From Elephas maximus indicus (taxonomy: Eukaryota; Chordata; Mammalia; Proboscidea; Elephantidae): a DNA stretch of 64,000 nt. A program made the position numbers and the translations under genes. The notes under the pieces are model-generated. The model worked only from the letters and a program-made list of their open reading frames with translations, was not told the DNA's origin and ran no database searches. Below are positions 46,480-59,878 of this stretch, piece after piece. Where the stretch lies: NCBI RefSeq assembly GCF_024166365.1, contig NC_064838.1:73424001-73488000 (forward strand). The letters run 5' to 3'. Positions within the stretch are counted from its first letter, which is position 1, and every line of letters begins with the position of its first letter.

Positions 46480-49400
46480 TTCATATTAGGAATTTTTTTT
46501 GTGTAATTTATAGAAATATACTAAACATACAGGAGAAATTTGAAATGAAGGGTACATGATAAAAATGGAGAAAGGAACTAAAAACATCAACTTGTTGAGA
46601 TAATGTGCATATATTCAAAATCGGTTATGAAAACTAGACAGTTACACATTATATACACACATACATACATATGCATATAAGCATATATATTTCACTAAAA
46701 ATAAAACAATTTACAAAATATTTTAATACCACTGCATAAGTTTCTCAACAGGTGTTTGTATTGCTTGAAATACTTTACATAGTTTACAACCTTTCACCTT
46801 TCTAATAATATTCCTGAACATGACTATGTCCTAAGCATAATGTAAAGTGGTAAGGCAAAAATAAGAAAGAAATGTTTTTTCTACCCCAATCAAGACTATG
46901 AGTGATAGCTGCAGGGCCATGCTGCCCAGTAGGGGTTGCATTGGACCTTCAAACCCTAACCCTTATCTCACCTTCCCAAGAAATGTCTCTCACCTTGCTC
47001 CTTTGTGATTGCCGCCCCAACAAAATTTCAATTCAATATATGGTCAAATCAATCTCACATAACTTACCTTGATACTCATTTTTGCAGAAATCATTCAAAT
47101 GTAATCTGAATAATTTGGGCAGCCCAGATACCATGCAAATCCAGGAAATGAGTGTGCAAAAAAAACAATACAATCCACTCTACATAATTTATCAAATAAA
47201 ACACATTCCTTTAAATAGTGTCCCTGAGATTAGTTGTATATTGATCTTTTTGATATGAATTGTAGTAAAGTCTCCAAGGTATTGTAATATTTTAGGTTAA
47301 ATTCAGAGTAATTAGTGGCCTAAAACAGCTATTTGAAATTTGAATTGTTGTTGTTATGAAGGAGACTGCTCACATCCAGCGGGTCATGTTTTTAAAACTG
47401 AAGAATAAGCTACTGCATTGAAAAGCACATTCTTCTTCATTAGATGTGTAGACATCCACATTCTTTTCCAGATATAAAGTAATTAATTTTAAAACTTATT
47501 TCAGTTGAGATATATAGTGTCTCATATAGAGATATGTTTCATTTTCCCAGTAAATTTTATTTGAAATAAAACATTAGGTAAGAAGCTGGGGAAGGGGTCT
47601 GCAAAATTAAATAGATTTCCCTGTCACCCAACTTGGGGATAGTGTTACATACTCACAGCAAGTCCGTCTTTCACAAAGTTTTAAGTTAAATTATATTGTT
47701 TGTTGGTTATATACATCAAAGAGTCACAGAGACAAACCGCATATATTATGAATAATCAAGCTACTTTATTTGGCACCTCTACGGGGTGGCAGAGAACTAG
47801 ATTTGAAAAGGAATCCAAAACTGTAGAAACCTCTAATCTGAAACACATTTCAGGAACTGTTACCACACTACGAGTATGCAAGATTGCCTTTGTTTTTTTT
47901 TTGCCTCAGACAATAAGCCTTCAATCATTTACCATGAAAAATTTTAATAAAAAAAGAAATGTTCAAACTCATTTTCTCATCCTTATATGAGGCTTTCAAC
48001 CTCTTGATAGAAATGGGCTGACTGCCTAATCATGGTGGAATTCATATTTTGTTTCTCAGAGGCCTTCTGGGGGAACTAGGTCTCTAGCCCACAATTAAGC
48101 ACATTGTAGAAATTGTAGGTGATATTTTATGAGGCCTAGTTTTTTTTTTTTTAGTATCTACACTCCGGGGAGAAAAAAAAAAAGAACAAAGGGTCAAGGC
48201 TCAAAATATATTTGTTCAAGTGAAAAACAAATCAAATAACGAATCTTAACTGAATGTTAAAAAAAGAAAAACCAGTTAACTCTATTTTACCTTTAAAATA
48301 TGCGTGTAGATTTAGACTCCACGTAATTAGTAATCAACTAATATTTACTTTGATTTTTTTCTATACAAAATATGCATGCAATACTGAGAATTATATAATG
48401 TAGGAGATATTATGTTAAATACTGCAATAATTTTATTCTCAAAATAAACAAGTTGGCTTGACCATAGAAGTAAGAGACTCAGCTTTCTGGAAGTCCACAG
48501 ATCCAATATAAATGTTTCAGCCCCTAAGGTTTAAATGTCTCCAAGTTCATAAACAGGAATTTAGATTTTGGCATGATGCCCACTTAAAGTTGTTCTATTT
48601 GAATGAGATATATTTAATCTGGAAAAATTAAAGTGAAGTGGGATTTTAACCAGCCAATTCTCTTACCTAATTCCATGGGATGACATAAGACAGCTGCTGT
48701 GCTCAAGTAGGAAAAAGAAATGTGCAATAACTTAAGAAGAAAGGTGATGTAGGTCAGAGTTTAGAGAGAAAATACATAGGTTAACTCTATCACACACAGA
48801 GATATAAGTCACATCAGTAAGTTCTTATCTTCATTTTTCCTCAATTATAATTTATAACATAATTACTTCTTAATTTGAAATATTTTATCTCATTATTCTC
48901 TAAAACACCTTAAAAAGAAACTCCAGTCGTCAAACAATCATTGAGTCAGTCATAGGATAAAACGTAAGCATTCTGGAAACCAAATCTCAGAGTTTAACTG
49001 AAGAATTGAGTCCTATGAATGGTCAGCACTTGCCTCACTTTTGTTCACTGGTGGAAATATACCTAGAATATCAAGGTGACATTTGTAAATTTTGAATAAT
49101 GTGAAACTTGTGCAGTTTTTGGCACTTGATTTTAGAACCAGAAGACAAAAATGCAAATATAAAATCAATATAATCTTGGAAGGGGCCTGGACAGGTAAGA
49201 AGGTATTTGCTCTCTTGATTCAGGTATTAATTATTAACTTTCAAGTGTTACTGGTAATAGCATCTACCACTAATATTGTTTATTAAAAAGTAAATTAGTT
49301 AACACATGCAAACAACTTACAACATTGTCCAGCATGCTGCAAACACTCAACAAACAGCTTTAATGATGATTATTATTGATGCTGCCGTTTTTACTGCTTT

Positions 49401-49995
49401 TTTGATTATTATTTTACATAAACTAAGATTCAGGGATGGAAGCATCACCTGCATTGCTTTGCTCAAACACAGACACAAATCCTTTTAACAGCTTTCTACA
49501 CCCCCGTGTTACATGGTTCTACTAAAAACTCAACAAACAAAAATAGAACTCTCTGCACTGAGAATTACTTAAATAAACTTTATAAATACAGTCACTCTCT
49601 CTGCTCAGGTTCAAAGACTCTCCCAACGACATGATCACTGTTGAGGGCTGACCTCCTTCCAGCCAGGGGCAGCGTTCCTACCTAATAGCCAACACAGGGC
49701 AAATGAATGTTTTTGCCACCACCTGAGAAGCACTGAGTCTATACACATGGGTGCTTGGGCCCAAAATAGTGAACCAAGAGAGAATCATTAAGTCTCTTTT
49801 CCTCCAAATTTAAGCTCTTTAAATTCATACAAATAAGGAAAAAAAAGACCATCCAATTTTTTTGGATCAAGCTTAATGAGAAGTAATTTAAAATAGATTT
49901 AAAGCAAACGTGTCATGAAGAAAACTAATCAAGTGAATCAATTTTTCCCATAGGCATAATTAAGAAGTCATTGACATCTTTTTTTCCCTTAAAAT
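46480..49995. other. Non-coding duplicated sequence (copy 2)
   Basis: Colinear with 34860-38310. It has no SINE at the site of the copy 1 element 35836. No gene, RNA or named repeat seen. Confidence 0.45.
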
Positions 49996-50084
49996 CCAGG
50001 TCAATTTGAAGTTTGGTGTTGAAGAAATGTGAAGCTCAAAAGGGTAATAAGTAAACAAATAGAGAGAGATAAATAAATGAACAC

Positions 50085-50202
50085 ATGGATGGATGGATGG
50101 ATGGATGGATGGATGGATGGATGGATGGATGGATGGATGGATGGATGGATGGATGGATGGATGGATGGATGGATGGATGGATGGATGGGATGGATGGATG
50201 GA
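50085..50202. repeat. (GGAT)n microsatellite
   Basis: About 118 bp of nearly pure ATGG units with one GGGAT slip near 50187. In the minus frame it reads Ser-Ile-His-Pro, which is not a protein. Copy 1 has only a few ATGA units at the matching place (38380). Confidence 0.97.
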
Positions 50203-50269
50203 CAGGCATACAGAAAGACAGACATATGAATGAATGAATAGATGAATAAGTAGATAAAGAGATAGCTAT

Positions 50270-51147
50270 ATCAACAAATCAATAAATAGATGGATAAATA
50301 GATAAATAATAACAAGTTTGGCTTTCCAGAACTGTATTTTTTTGTGTTGATCTGATATCCTGCCATTCTGTTGAATTTGTATATTAAATCTAATAGTTTC
50401 TTTTTGTTTTTTATTTGTATTGTATATTTGTGGGTGTGTGTATGTGAGAGAGAGAAAGAGAGAGAATTCCTTAGGATATTCTATGTATAAGATCTTGTCA
50501 TCTTGAATAGGAAAATTTTTACTTCTTTCCAAATTCAAATGCCTTTAAAAAAAATTTTAGCCTAACTTTTCTGTCTAGTATTTCCAGAAAAATGTAGAAT
50601 AAGAGTTATGAAATCAGGCATCCTTGTCTTGTTCCTGATGTTAGGGAAAACTTGTAGTCTTTCACCAATGCGTGTGATGTTAGCTATGGGTATTTCATAA
50701 GTGTCCTTAATCAGATACGTGTAGTTTCCTTACATTCCTAGTTTGTTGAATGATTTTATTATGAAAGGGTCTTGGATTTTGTCGAATGATGTTTCTGCAT
50801 TCATTAATCAAATCATTTTTCCTTCATTTTCTTAATTAATTGATATTTATGCTTAACAACTCTTGCATTTGTGGGATAAGTTCCACTGGGACGTGGTTTA
50901 CAGTCTTTTCAATATGCTGCTATGTTTGGTTTGCTAGTATTTTGCTGCTGGATTTGGTTTGTTAGTACTCTGTTGAAGATTTGCATTCATATTCATAAGG
51001 GATATTGTGGGGTTTTTTGGCTTTGGTATCAGGATGATTATGTCATCATAGAATCAATTACAAAGTGTTCCCTACTATTTTCTTTTGCAAGAGTTTGAGA
51101 AAGATTAATGTTAATCTGTATTCATTACTTTATTATAATTTCTATCT
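50270..51147 (-). mobile_element. Old L1 fragment, reverse, in copy 2
   Basis: Paired with the copy 1 L1 (38400-39370). Landmarks are ATATCCTGCCATTCTGTTGA, TATAAGATCTTGTCATCTTG and GCAAGAGTTTGAGAAAGATT. It is cut by the RTE end at 51150. Confidence 0.75.
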
Positions 51148-51149
51148 CC

Positions 51150-51690
51150 TTATTGTTGTTGTTGTTTTTGCTAGGTGTGCTCGAGTCATTTCTGACTCAT
51201 AGCCACCCTATGCACAACAAAAGGAAACACTGCCCGATCCTGTGCCATCCTCACGATCATTGCTATACGTGAGCCCATTGTTGCAGCCACCATGTCAGTC
51301 CATCTTGTTGAGGGCCTTCCTCTTTTTCACTGACCCTATTCTTTCCCAAAGATGATGTCCTTCTCCAGAGACTGATCCTTCCTGGCAACATGCCCAAAGT
51401 ATATGAGATGAAGTCTCACCATCCTTGCTTCTAAGGAGCATTCTGGCTGTACTTCTTCCAAGGCAGATTTGTTCCTTATTTTGGCATATCATGATATATT
51501 CAACATTCTTCAGCAATAGATGCCAATTTTTCTTCAGTCTTCCTTACTCATCATCCAGCTTTCATTGCTTGGGTCAGGGGCACCTTAGTCTTCAAGGTGA
51601 CGTCCTTGCTTTTTAACACTTTAAGGAGGTCTTTTGTAGCAGATTTGCCCACTGCTGCTTCCATGGATGTTGATTGCTGAAACAAGTAAA
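51150..51690 (-). mobile_element. RTE (BovB-like) 3' end, reverse orientation
   Basis: Starts TTGTTGTTGTTTTTGCTAGG and continues with GACTCATAGCCACCCTATGC, CATGTCAGTCCATCTTGTTG, CAACATGCCCAAAGTATATG and TTTAAGGAGGTCTTTTGTAG. The minus strand keeps pieces of the RTE RT C-terminus in shifted frames (LGRSTARMLLRSKDGE). About 540 bp, longer than the other RTE ends here. Confidence 0.82.
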
Positions 51691-54385
51691 ATGAAATCCT
51701 TATTGTTTTAGGTTTTATGTTTAGGTCTTTGATCCATTTTGAGTTAGTTTTTGTTTATGATGTGAAGTATGCGTCCTGATTCATTTTTTCTACAGATGGA
51801 CATTCAGTTTTGCCAGTGCCATTTGTTAGAGACTGTCTTTTCCCAATTTAACAAAATTTGGTCCTTCGTCAAAAATCAGCTGCCCATAGTTGGACGGATT
51901 TACATCCGTGTTCTAAATTCTGTTCCATTGGTCTATGTGTTTGTCATCGTACAAATACCAGTCTGTTTTGATTGCCATGCCTGTATAGTAGGTTCTAAGA
52001 TTCAGTAGTGCGAGGCCTTCTTTCTACCTTGTTCTTCTTTAGTAGCACTTAACTTATCCAAGGCCTCTTTCCTTTTCACATTGGGTTGGTGATTAGTGTT
52101 TCCATCTCATTAAAGAATGCTGTTGCAATTTGGATCGGTATTGCATTATATTTGTAGATCACTTCAGGTAGTATTGACATTTTTATGATGTTGAGTCTTC
52201 CTATCCATGAGCATTTTTTTTTTTTCTTCCAATTATATAGGTCTCTTGGTTTCTTGCAGTAGCATTTTGTAGTTTTCTTTGTATAGGTCTTTTATATCCC
52301 TGGTTAGATTTATTCCCAAGTATTTTATCATTTGGGGGGGCTATTATAAATGGCATTCTTTTTGTATTTACTTTTTAAGTTCTCTTTGTTAATGTAGAGG
52401 AATCCAACTGATTTTTTATATGTTGATATTGTACCCTGCTACTTTGCTGAATCCTTCTATTAGTTCCAGTAGTTTTTTTGTGGAATCCTTGGAGTTTTCT
52501 AGGTATAGGTTCATTTCATCTGTGTATAGGGAAAATTTTGCTTCTTCCTTCCACTTTGGATGTCTTTTATTTCTTTCTCTTTCCATATTTCTTTAGTTAA
52601 GACTTTCAGTGCAATGACATTTTGGTTAGCAGCCGAGCACTTAACCAATGCACCACCAGGCCTCCTCTATGTCATCACCTTGAAATTTACCATTAACTTC
52701 CTAAATTTAAAACAGTCTTTTATTTATTGATATCGCTTTGGCTTCCTCTCCATATGGAAGTTCTATAACTACACCATTTCTTTCCTCTTTTTTGTTTTGA
52801 TGTCATCATTTACATATTGATGTCTTTGGTTCCCTGTTTTTAGCCTTTTAGCTTTGTTTTGTTTTTTAAATTCTTTATTTGGGTTGGTATCTGGGTGGTC
52901 TGTCCTGCGTCCAAATATCAGATTATTGTTTAATGTTTTTGTTTCTCTATTCGAAGGACTCTCTTTAATATTTCTCGTAAGTTTGGTCTGGTTTTTACAA
53001 ATTCCCTTAATTTATGCTTATCTGGAAATATTCTAATGTTGCCATTGTATTTGAGAGACAGTTTTACCGAATATAGAATTGCTGACTGGGTTTTTTTTGT
53101 TTTTGTTTTTTTACTTTCGACCTTTTATATAGGTCTTCCCACTGTCTTCTTGCCTACGTAGTTTTAGCTACATAGTTGGAGATTAGTTTTATTGGTTCCC
53201 CTTTGTAGATAGGTGACTTTATTTTTCCTTAGCTGATCTCAGGATTCTTTGTTTGTCTTTGGTCCTTTTTTTTTTGCAAGTTTGTTTATAAGTCTTGGTG
53301 ACTTTCTTTGGGCTCTATCCTGTATGGGGTTCATTGCACTTCTTGGATGAGTATCTTCTTGTCTTTCATGATGATAGATAGCGAAGTTTTCTGCCAGGAT
53401 TACTTTGACAATTGTCTCTGTGTTTTGCATTGCACCCAGCCCCATCCATTGGATCTCTTATCATATGCAAGTTTTTCCTCTTGATAGTGTCCCACATAAT
53501 TATTAGGATTTCTTCATTCTTTTTTCTGATTTTTCCTCAAACAAATTGATATCAAGAGATTTTTCTTTAATTTCACTAATCTGTCTTCCATTGCTTCAAT
53601 TCTGGTCCTATATTCTTCTTTTGAGTTGTCTGTTTCTGAAATTTTATTCTTAATCTTTTGGCTTTCTAGTTGATGTTTTTGTATGGTTTCTAGTTGTTTC
53701 GTTTTTATATTGTTTTCCTGAATTCTTTATCGCTTTTATGAGTTGTAAACAACTTGACAACAATGGGTTTTTTGTTTGTTTGTTGCTTTCTTTCATTTTG
53801 TCAGTGCCTTCCTTGATTTTGTCTATATTTTTCTTGGTTTTGCCTGTGTTTTCACAGGCTGTTTCTTACCTCTGGCAGTTTTTTTGTTCTTTATTTCAGT
53901 CACTTGCTGACTCCATCTTGTCCTGCTTCTTTTTGTGATTTGATATTGTCTGTTGTTTCCGAAGCATCAAGAAATTATTATATCTATTTATTTACTGTGT
54001 GTTTGTTGAACCCTGAAATTTTGTTTTGTTTTGATATATCCAAGTAGGCTGGGCCTGTGTTTTGCTCTGGTCTCTAATTTTGCCATTTTGATGCTCTCAC
54101 TACCTTTCTCAGGGTTGGTGGAGGAATGACTGCATGTGTGAGTGTGGGTCTCTCGTGGGGCTGTTGAGGATATAGGTGGTGTTTCTGTTGAGGTGGTGTG
54201 TTTGTCTGTCCAGCTGGACCCTGGCTGTGGGTGCAGTGGGTGATCTTCCTAGTTTTGGGGTTGCGTGCTGTGTCTGTGCTCTGCTGATTGCAGGGTGGTT
54301 GGGTTTGGGGTATCTGGGTTGTTGGTCCCCAGATGAGTTCTCTGGAAACACTCATCAATGGTTCCAGGTGAGCAGGGTTATGTGG
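51691..54385 (-). mobile_element. L1 retrotransposon, reverse, internally deleted
   Basis: The plus strand reads L1 backwards. C-terminal ORF2 blocks come first (TTTGATCCATTTTGAGTTAG, TCTGTTCCATTGGTCTATGT, TTCTTGCAGTAGCATTTTGT, CTACTTTGCTGAATCCTTCT). After a SINE fragment at 52617 come blocks of the 5' part of the element (AAGTTTGGTCTGGTTTTTAC, TATAGAATTGCTGACTGGG) and a GC-richer 5'UTR-like end to about 54385. The endonuclease and part of the RT appear to be missing. The satellite starts immediately after it. Confidence 0.75.
52617..52668 (-). mobile_element. AfroSINE head fragment, reverse
   Basis: Reads TTTTGGTTAGCAGCCGAGCA and AATGCACCACCAGG, the reverse of the tRNA-like head. It sits inside the L1 at the point of the internal deletion. 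Confidence 0.8.
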
Positions 54386-54391
54386 GGATGT

Positions 54392-54588
54392 TTAGAATTA
54401 GAATATAGAATACAGAAGAATATACATTATAGAAGAATATACACAGTAGACTATACAATACAGAATATAGATTATACAAGAGCACATAATACAGAATTTA
54501 GAACATAGAATGTAGAATAAAGACTATTAGAATACAGATTATAAAATATAGAAAATTATGGACTGCAGAATGTAAAATATAGAATACA
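54392..54588 (-). repeat. Heptamer satellite, A-rich arm (partial)
   Basis: GAATATA-type heptamers, the reverse complement of the TTCTATA array that follows. Nearly identical in order to 62283-62488: ATTATAGAAGAATATACACA and AGAAAATTATGG... both lead to the junction AGAATACACTATATTC. The left part is cut off by the L1. Confidence 0.85.
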
Positions 54589-57465
54589 CTATATTCTATT
54601 TTCAAAGTTCTTTTATATTCTGTATTCTATCTTCAGTGTTCTATGTTCCATGTTCTGTATTTCAAATTCTCTATTTTCTATAATCTATGTTCTTCTATAT
54701 TCTATATTTCATACTTTGCATTCTATATTCAATGTTCTACATTCTATATTTTTCTACATACAATATTCTTCTATATTCTATATTTCATATTCCATATTCT
54801 ACATTGTTATGTTTTAAATTCTTCCATATTCTATGCTCTATATTCTGTATTCTACATTCTAAATTCTTTATTCTACGTTCTTCCATATTCTTCTATATTC
54901 TATATATTTTTCTGTATTCTATATTCCATAGTCTACATTCTTCCTTCTATATTCTATATTTTTCTATATTCTGTATTCTATATTCTTCATAGTGTATATT
55001 TTGTTTTACATTCTATATTCTTATTCCATTATCTTCTATATTCTATAATCTATATTCTTCTATATTCTGTGTTCTTTATGCTTTATTTATATTCTATATT
55101 TTGTATTCTACATACTATATTCTTCTATATTCTATATTTTCTATATTCTATATTCCATCCTCTGTGTTCTATATTCAATGTTCTTTTTCTATATTCTATA
55201 ATTTTCTGTATTCTATACTCTACATTCTATATTCTTCTATACATTCTATATTCTTCTATAGTCTGTATCATATATTGTTCTATATTGTATATTGTGTATT
55301 TTGCATTCTACATTCTATATTCCATTATCTTCTATATTGTATAATGTATATTCTCTATATATGTATTTTTTATTTTATATTTTATATTCTGTACTCTACA
55401 TTCTATTTTCTAAATTCTATATTTTCTATATTCCATTGATTGTATTCTATATTCATTTTTTTCTATAGTCTATATTTTTTAATAATTTTCTGTATTCTAT
55501 ATTCCATGTTGCATATTCTGTATACTCTATTCTACATTCTATATTCTCTTATATTCTATCTTCTATATTTAATTCTACATTCTATATTCCAGAATCTTCA
55601 ATACTCTATAATCCATATTCTTCTATATTCTATGTTCTTTATTCTATATTTTATATTCTACTTTGTACATACTCTATTCTATATTTTTCTATATTCTCTA
55701 TTCCATACCCTGTATTCTATATCACATATTCTATATTCTGTGTTCTATATTCTATGTTCTATATTCAATATTTTTATATACTATATTCTTCTGTATTCTA
55801 ATTATATATTCCATATTCCTACATTCTGCATTCTATATTCTAGTCTTCTATGTTCTGTATTCTATATTCTACATTCTATATTCTTCTCTTATAATCTATA
55901 TTCTTCTATCTGCTATATTCTGTATTGTACATTCTGAATTGTATATTAAATATTCTACAGTCTACATTCTAAATTTTGCAATATTCTTTATTCTTCTCTA
56001 TACTCTATTCCACATTCTATGTTCTCTATTCTACATTTCATTTTCTTCTATATTTGACATTTTCTATTCTAAATTTTTCTGAATTCTATATTCTTCTATA
56101 TTCTATATTTTTTAGTGTTTATTCTACCTTCTAATCTCTATATTCTATATTCTTCTGTAATCTAATATTCTCTTGTATTCTCTATTCTATATTCTCTATT
56201 CTACATTCTATATTCTTCTATAGTCTGTAATCTATATTCTTCTACTTTATTCTATATTCTTCAATAGTATATATCCGATACCTTATATTCCATATTTGTC
56301 CATAGTCTATTTTCTTCTATGTTCTATCTTCTATTTTCTGTAGTCTGTCATCTATATTCTGTATTCTTCTATATTCTGCATTCTATATCCTATATCTTCT
56401 ATATTCTAAATTTTTGCTCTATATTTTCCTATATTCTGTATTCTGTTTTTGTTTTCTATATTCTTCTATAATTATACTCTACATTCTATTGTCCATATTC
56501 CATATTCTTCTATATTCTTTTTTCTTTTATATTCTGCATTGTATTTTCTATGTCCTATGTTCTTCTATATACTATATTCCTCTATATTCTATGTTCTACG
56601 TTCTAAATTCTTCTATATTCTATATTCTAAATTCTCTTATGTTCTATATTCTTTTATATTCTCTTTCTATATTTTTACATATTCTAGGTTCTATATTCCA
56701 TACTCTGTATTCTATATTGTATATTCAAAGTTCTATGTTCTATATTCTTTATTTTTATATATACTATATTTTTCTGTGTGGTATATTCTATGTTCCATAT
56801 TCTATATTCTACATTCTGTATTCTTTTAAATTCTGTATTCTTTTATATTTTACATTCTACATTCCATAATTCTCTGTATTCTACAATCTGTATTCTGTAT
56901 TCTAGTCTTTATTCTATATTTTATATTCTGTAGTCTACATTCTATATTCTAAATTCTGTATTCTATGTTCTTCAGTAATCTATATTCTTCCTTGTATAGT
57001 CTTCTACTGTGTACATTCTTCTATAATGTATATTCTGTATTCTATATCCTAATTCTTCTATATTCTCTATTCCATATTCTGTATTCTTCAATATTCTGTA
57101 TTCTACATTCTACTATATTCTTTTTCTTGTATTTTCCATACCCTTGTACATTCTATATTCTTCTATATTTCGTATTCTATGTTCTCCTATATTCTATATT
57201 TTACATTGTACATTCTATATTCCATTATTTTCTATATTGTATGATTTATTTTTTTATATTATATACTTTTGTGTATTTTTCACTGTATACTTTGCATTGT
57301 ATAATCCGTATTCTACATTGTACATTTTATATTCTTCTGCATTCTATATTCTAAATTTATATTCTATTTTCTTCTATATCCTGTATTCTGTATGCTATAT
57401 TCTTCTATAATGTATATTCTATATTCTTTATTCCAAATCCTCTATACACTGTATTGTTCTGTTTA
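54589..57465 (+). repeat. Heptamer satellite (TTCTATA)n, higher-order copy A
   Basis: Degenerate ATTCTAT, ATTCTGT and ATTCTAC heptamers with frequent 10-base ATTCTTCTAT units. Landmarks recur about 2.85 kb later, for example AATCTATGTTCTTCTATATT (54682 and 57546) and TTTGTACATACTCTATTCTA (55662 and 58482). No gene: all three plus frames spell the same 7-residue cycle FYILYSI, which explains the long open frames. Confidence 0.95.
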
Positions 57466-59878
57466 AAACGTTCTTTTATATTCTGTATTGTATCTTCCGT
57501 GTTCTATGTTCCATATTCTATATTTTAAATTCTCTATATTCTATAATCTATGTTCTTCTATATTCTATATTTTTGTATATTCTATATTCCATACTCTGTA
57601 TTCTATATTTGATGTTCTATATTCTACGTTTTTCCACATACACCATTCTTCTATATTCTATATTTCATATTCTATATTCTACATTCCACATTGTATATTT
57701 TAAATTCTTCCATATTCTATGCTCTGTATTCTATATTCTACATTCTAAATTCTATATTCTTCCATATACTTCTAGTCTATATTTTTCTATATACTATATT
57801 TTTCTGTATTCTCTATTCCATATTCTATATTCTTCCTTCTATATTCTACTATATTCTGCATTCTTCTATATTGTAGTCTGTATTTTATATTCTATATTCC
57901 GTTATCTTCTATATTCTATAATCTATATTCTTCTATAATCTGTGTTCTTTACCCTTTATTTTATATTCCATATTTTGTATTCTACATTCTATATTTTTCT
58001 ATATTACATATTCCATACTGTGTTCTATATTCAATGTTTTTTCTATAATCTATATTTTTCTATACAATTTTCTGTATTCTATATTCTTCATTCTTTACTC
58101 TATATTCTTCTATAGTCTGTATATTTTTCTATATTGTAAATTCTGTATTTTACGTTCTACATTCCATAATCTTCTATATTGTATAATGTATATTCTCTAT
58201 ATTATGTATTTTTGTTCTGTATTTTATATTCTATATCCTGTATTCTAAATTATTTTTCTATATTCCATTGTCTGTATTCTATACTCAATGTTGTTTTCTA
58301 TATTCTATATTTTTATAATTTTCTATATTCTATATTCCATATTGCATATTCTGTAAACTATATTCTACATTCTGTATTTTCTTATATTCCATCTTCTATA
58401 TTCTATATTTAATTCTATATTCTATACTCCAGAATATTCTATAATCTATATTCTTCTGTATTCTATGTTCTTTATTCTACTTTGTACATACTCTATTCTA
58501 CATTCTTTAAGTCTATTCAATATTTTTCTATATTCTCTATTCCATACTCTGTATTCTATATTCCATATTCGATGTTCTATATTCTATATTTTTTATATCC
58601 TATATTCTTCTGTATTCTACATTCTATATTCTGTAAGCTATATTCTACATTCTGCATTTTATTCTTCTATGTTCTGTATTCTATACTCTTCTACATTTTT
58701 ATTCTACATTCTATATTCTTCTGTTGTAATCTATATTCTTCTACCTGCTATAGTCCATATTGTACATTCTAAATTCTATATTCAATATTCTAGTCTACAT
58801 TCTATATTCTAAATTTTTCAATATTCTTTATTCTTCTCTATTTCCTATCCCATATTCTATGTTCTCCATTCTACATTCCATTTTCTTCTATATTCTATAT
58901 TCTGCATTTTATATTCTAAATTTTTTCTGAATTCTATATTCTATATTTTTTATGTATATTCTACCTTCTAATCTCTATATTCTATATTATTCTGTAATCT
59001 ATTCTCTTATATTCTCTATTCTACATTCTATATTCTTCTATATTTTGTCATCTGTATTTTTCTATTTTATTCTCTATTCTTCCATACTGTATATCCTATA
59101 CCCTATATTCCGTTTGTCAATATTCTATTTTCTTCTACATTCTTCTATATTCTGTAGTCTGTCATCTATATCCTTTATTCTTCTATATTCTCCATTCTAT
59201 ATCCTATATCTTCTAAATTTATGCTCTATGTTTTCCTATAGTCTGTATTCTATATTTTTCAATATTCTACATTCTTCTATAATTATATTCTACTTTCTCC
59301 TATTTTCCATATTCCTTATTCTTCTATACTCTATATTCTTCTGTATTCTTTTTTCTTTTATATTCTGTATTGTATCTCCTATGTTCTTCTATATACTATA
59401 TTCCTCTATATTCTATAGTCCATATTCTATATTCTAAGTTCTAAATTCTATATTTTATATTCTATACTGTACTTTCTAAATTCCATATTCTTTTATATTC
59501 TATTTCTACATTCTTCCATAATCTAGGCTCTATATTCCATTCTCTTTATTTTATATTGTATATTTAAAGTTCTATGTTCTTTATCTTTCTATATACTGTT
59601 TTTCTGTATGGTATATCTTATGTTCCATATTCTATACTCTATATCCTATATTCTACATTCTGTATTCTTCTATAGTATGCGTTCTATATTCTTCTATATT
59701 TTACATTCTACATTTCATAATTTTCTATATTCTATAATCCGTAATCAATACTCTTCATTTTATATTTTATATTCTGTATTCTACATTCTTTTCTTCTATT
59801 CTACATTCTATTTTCTATATTCCAAATTCTGTATTCTATGTTCTTCTATAATCTGTATTCTGTATCGTATAGTCCTAT
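57466..59878 (+). repeat. Heptamer satellite, higher-order copy B
   Basis: Follows copy A in order, including the CTATTTCAT/ACATTCTAAATTCT landmarks and the TTTGTACATACTC block. It ends early at 59878, within a segment matching 56967-57015 of copy A, where the GC-rich block begins. About 0.4 kb of the expected copy is therefore missing here. Confidence 0.93.

Larger units (their letters stand above)
39631..51147. repeat. Segmental tandem duplication, copy 2
   Basis: Starts at CATAATTATTAAAATTATTG directly after the L1 end and follows copy 1 to the L1 block TTTCTATCTCCTTATTG near 51147. There an RTE end takes over. It is about 2 kb longer than copy 1, mainly through 43945-46460 and 49615-50000. 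Confidence 0.9.

Noticed and set aside
50001..50225. 74-aa frame with Ser-Ile-His-Pro repeats
   Set aside because: Translation of the GGAT microsatellite on the minus strand.
54643..59437. Plus-strand open frames of 100-233 codons, rich in Phe, Tyr, Ile, Leu and Ser
   Set aside because: They are the stop-free translation of the TTCTATA heptamer array. All three frames give the same cycle, so there is no evidence of a protein.
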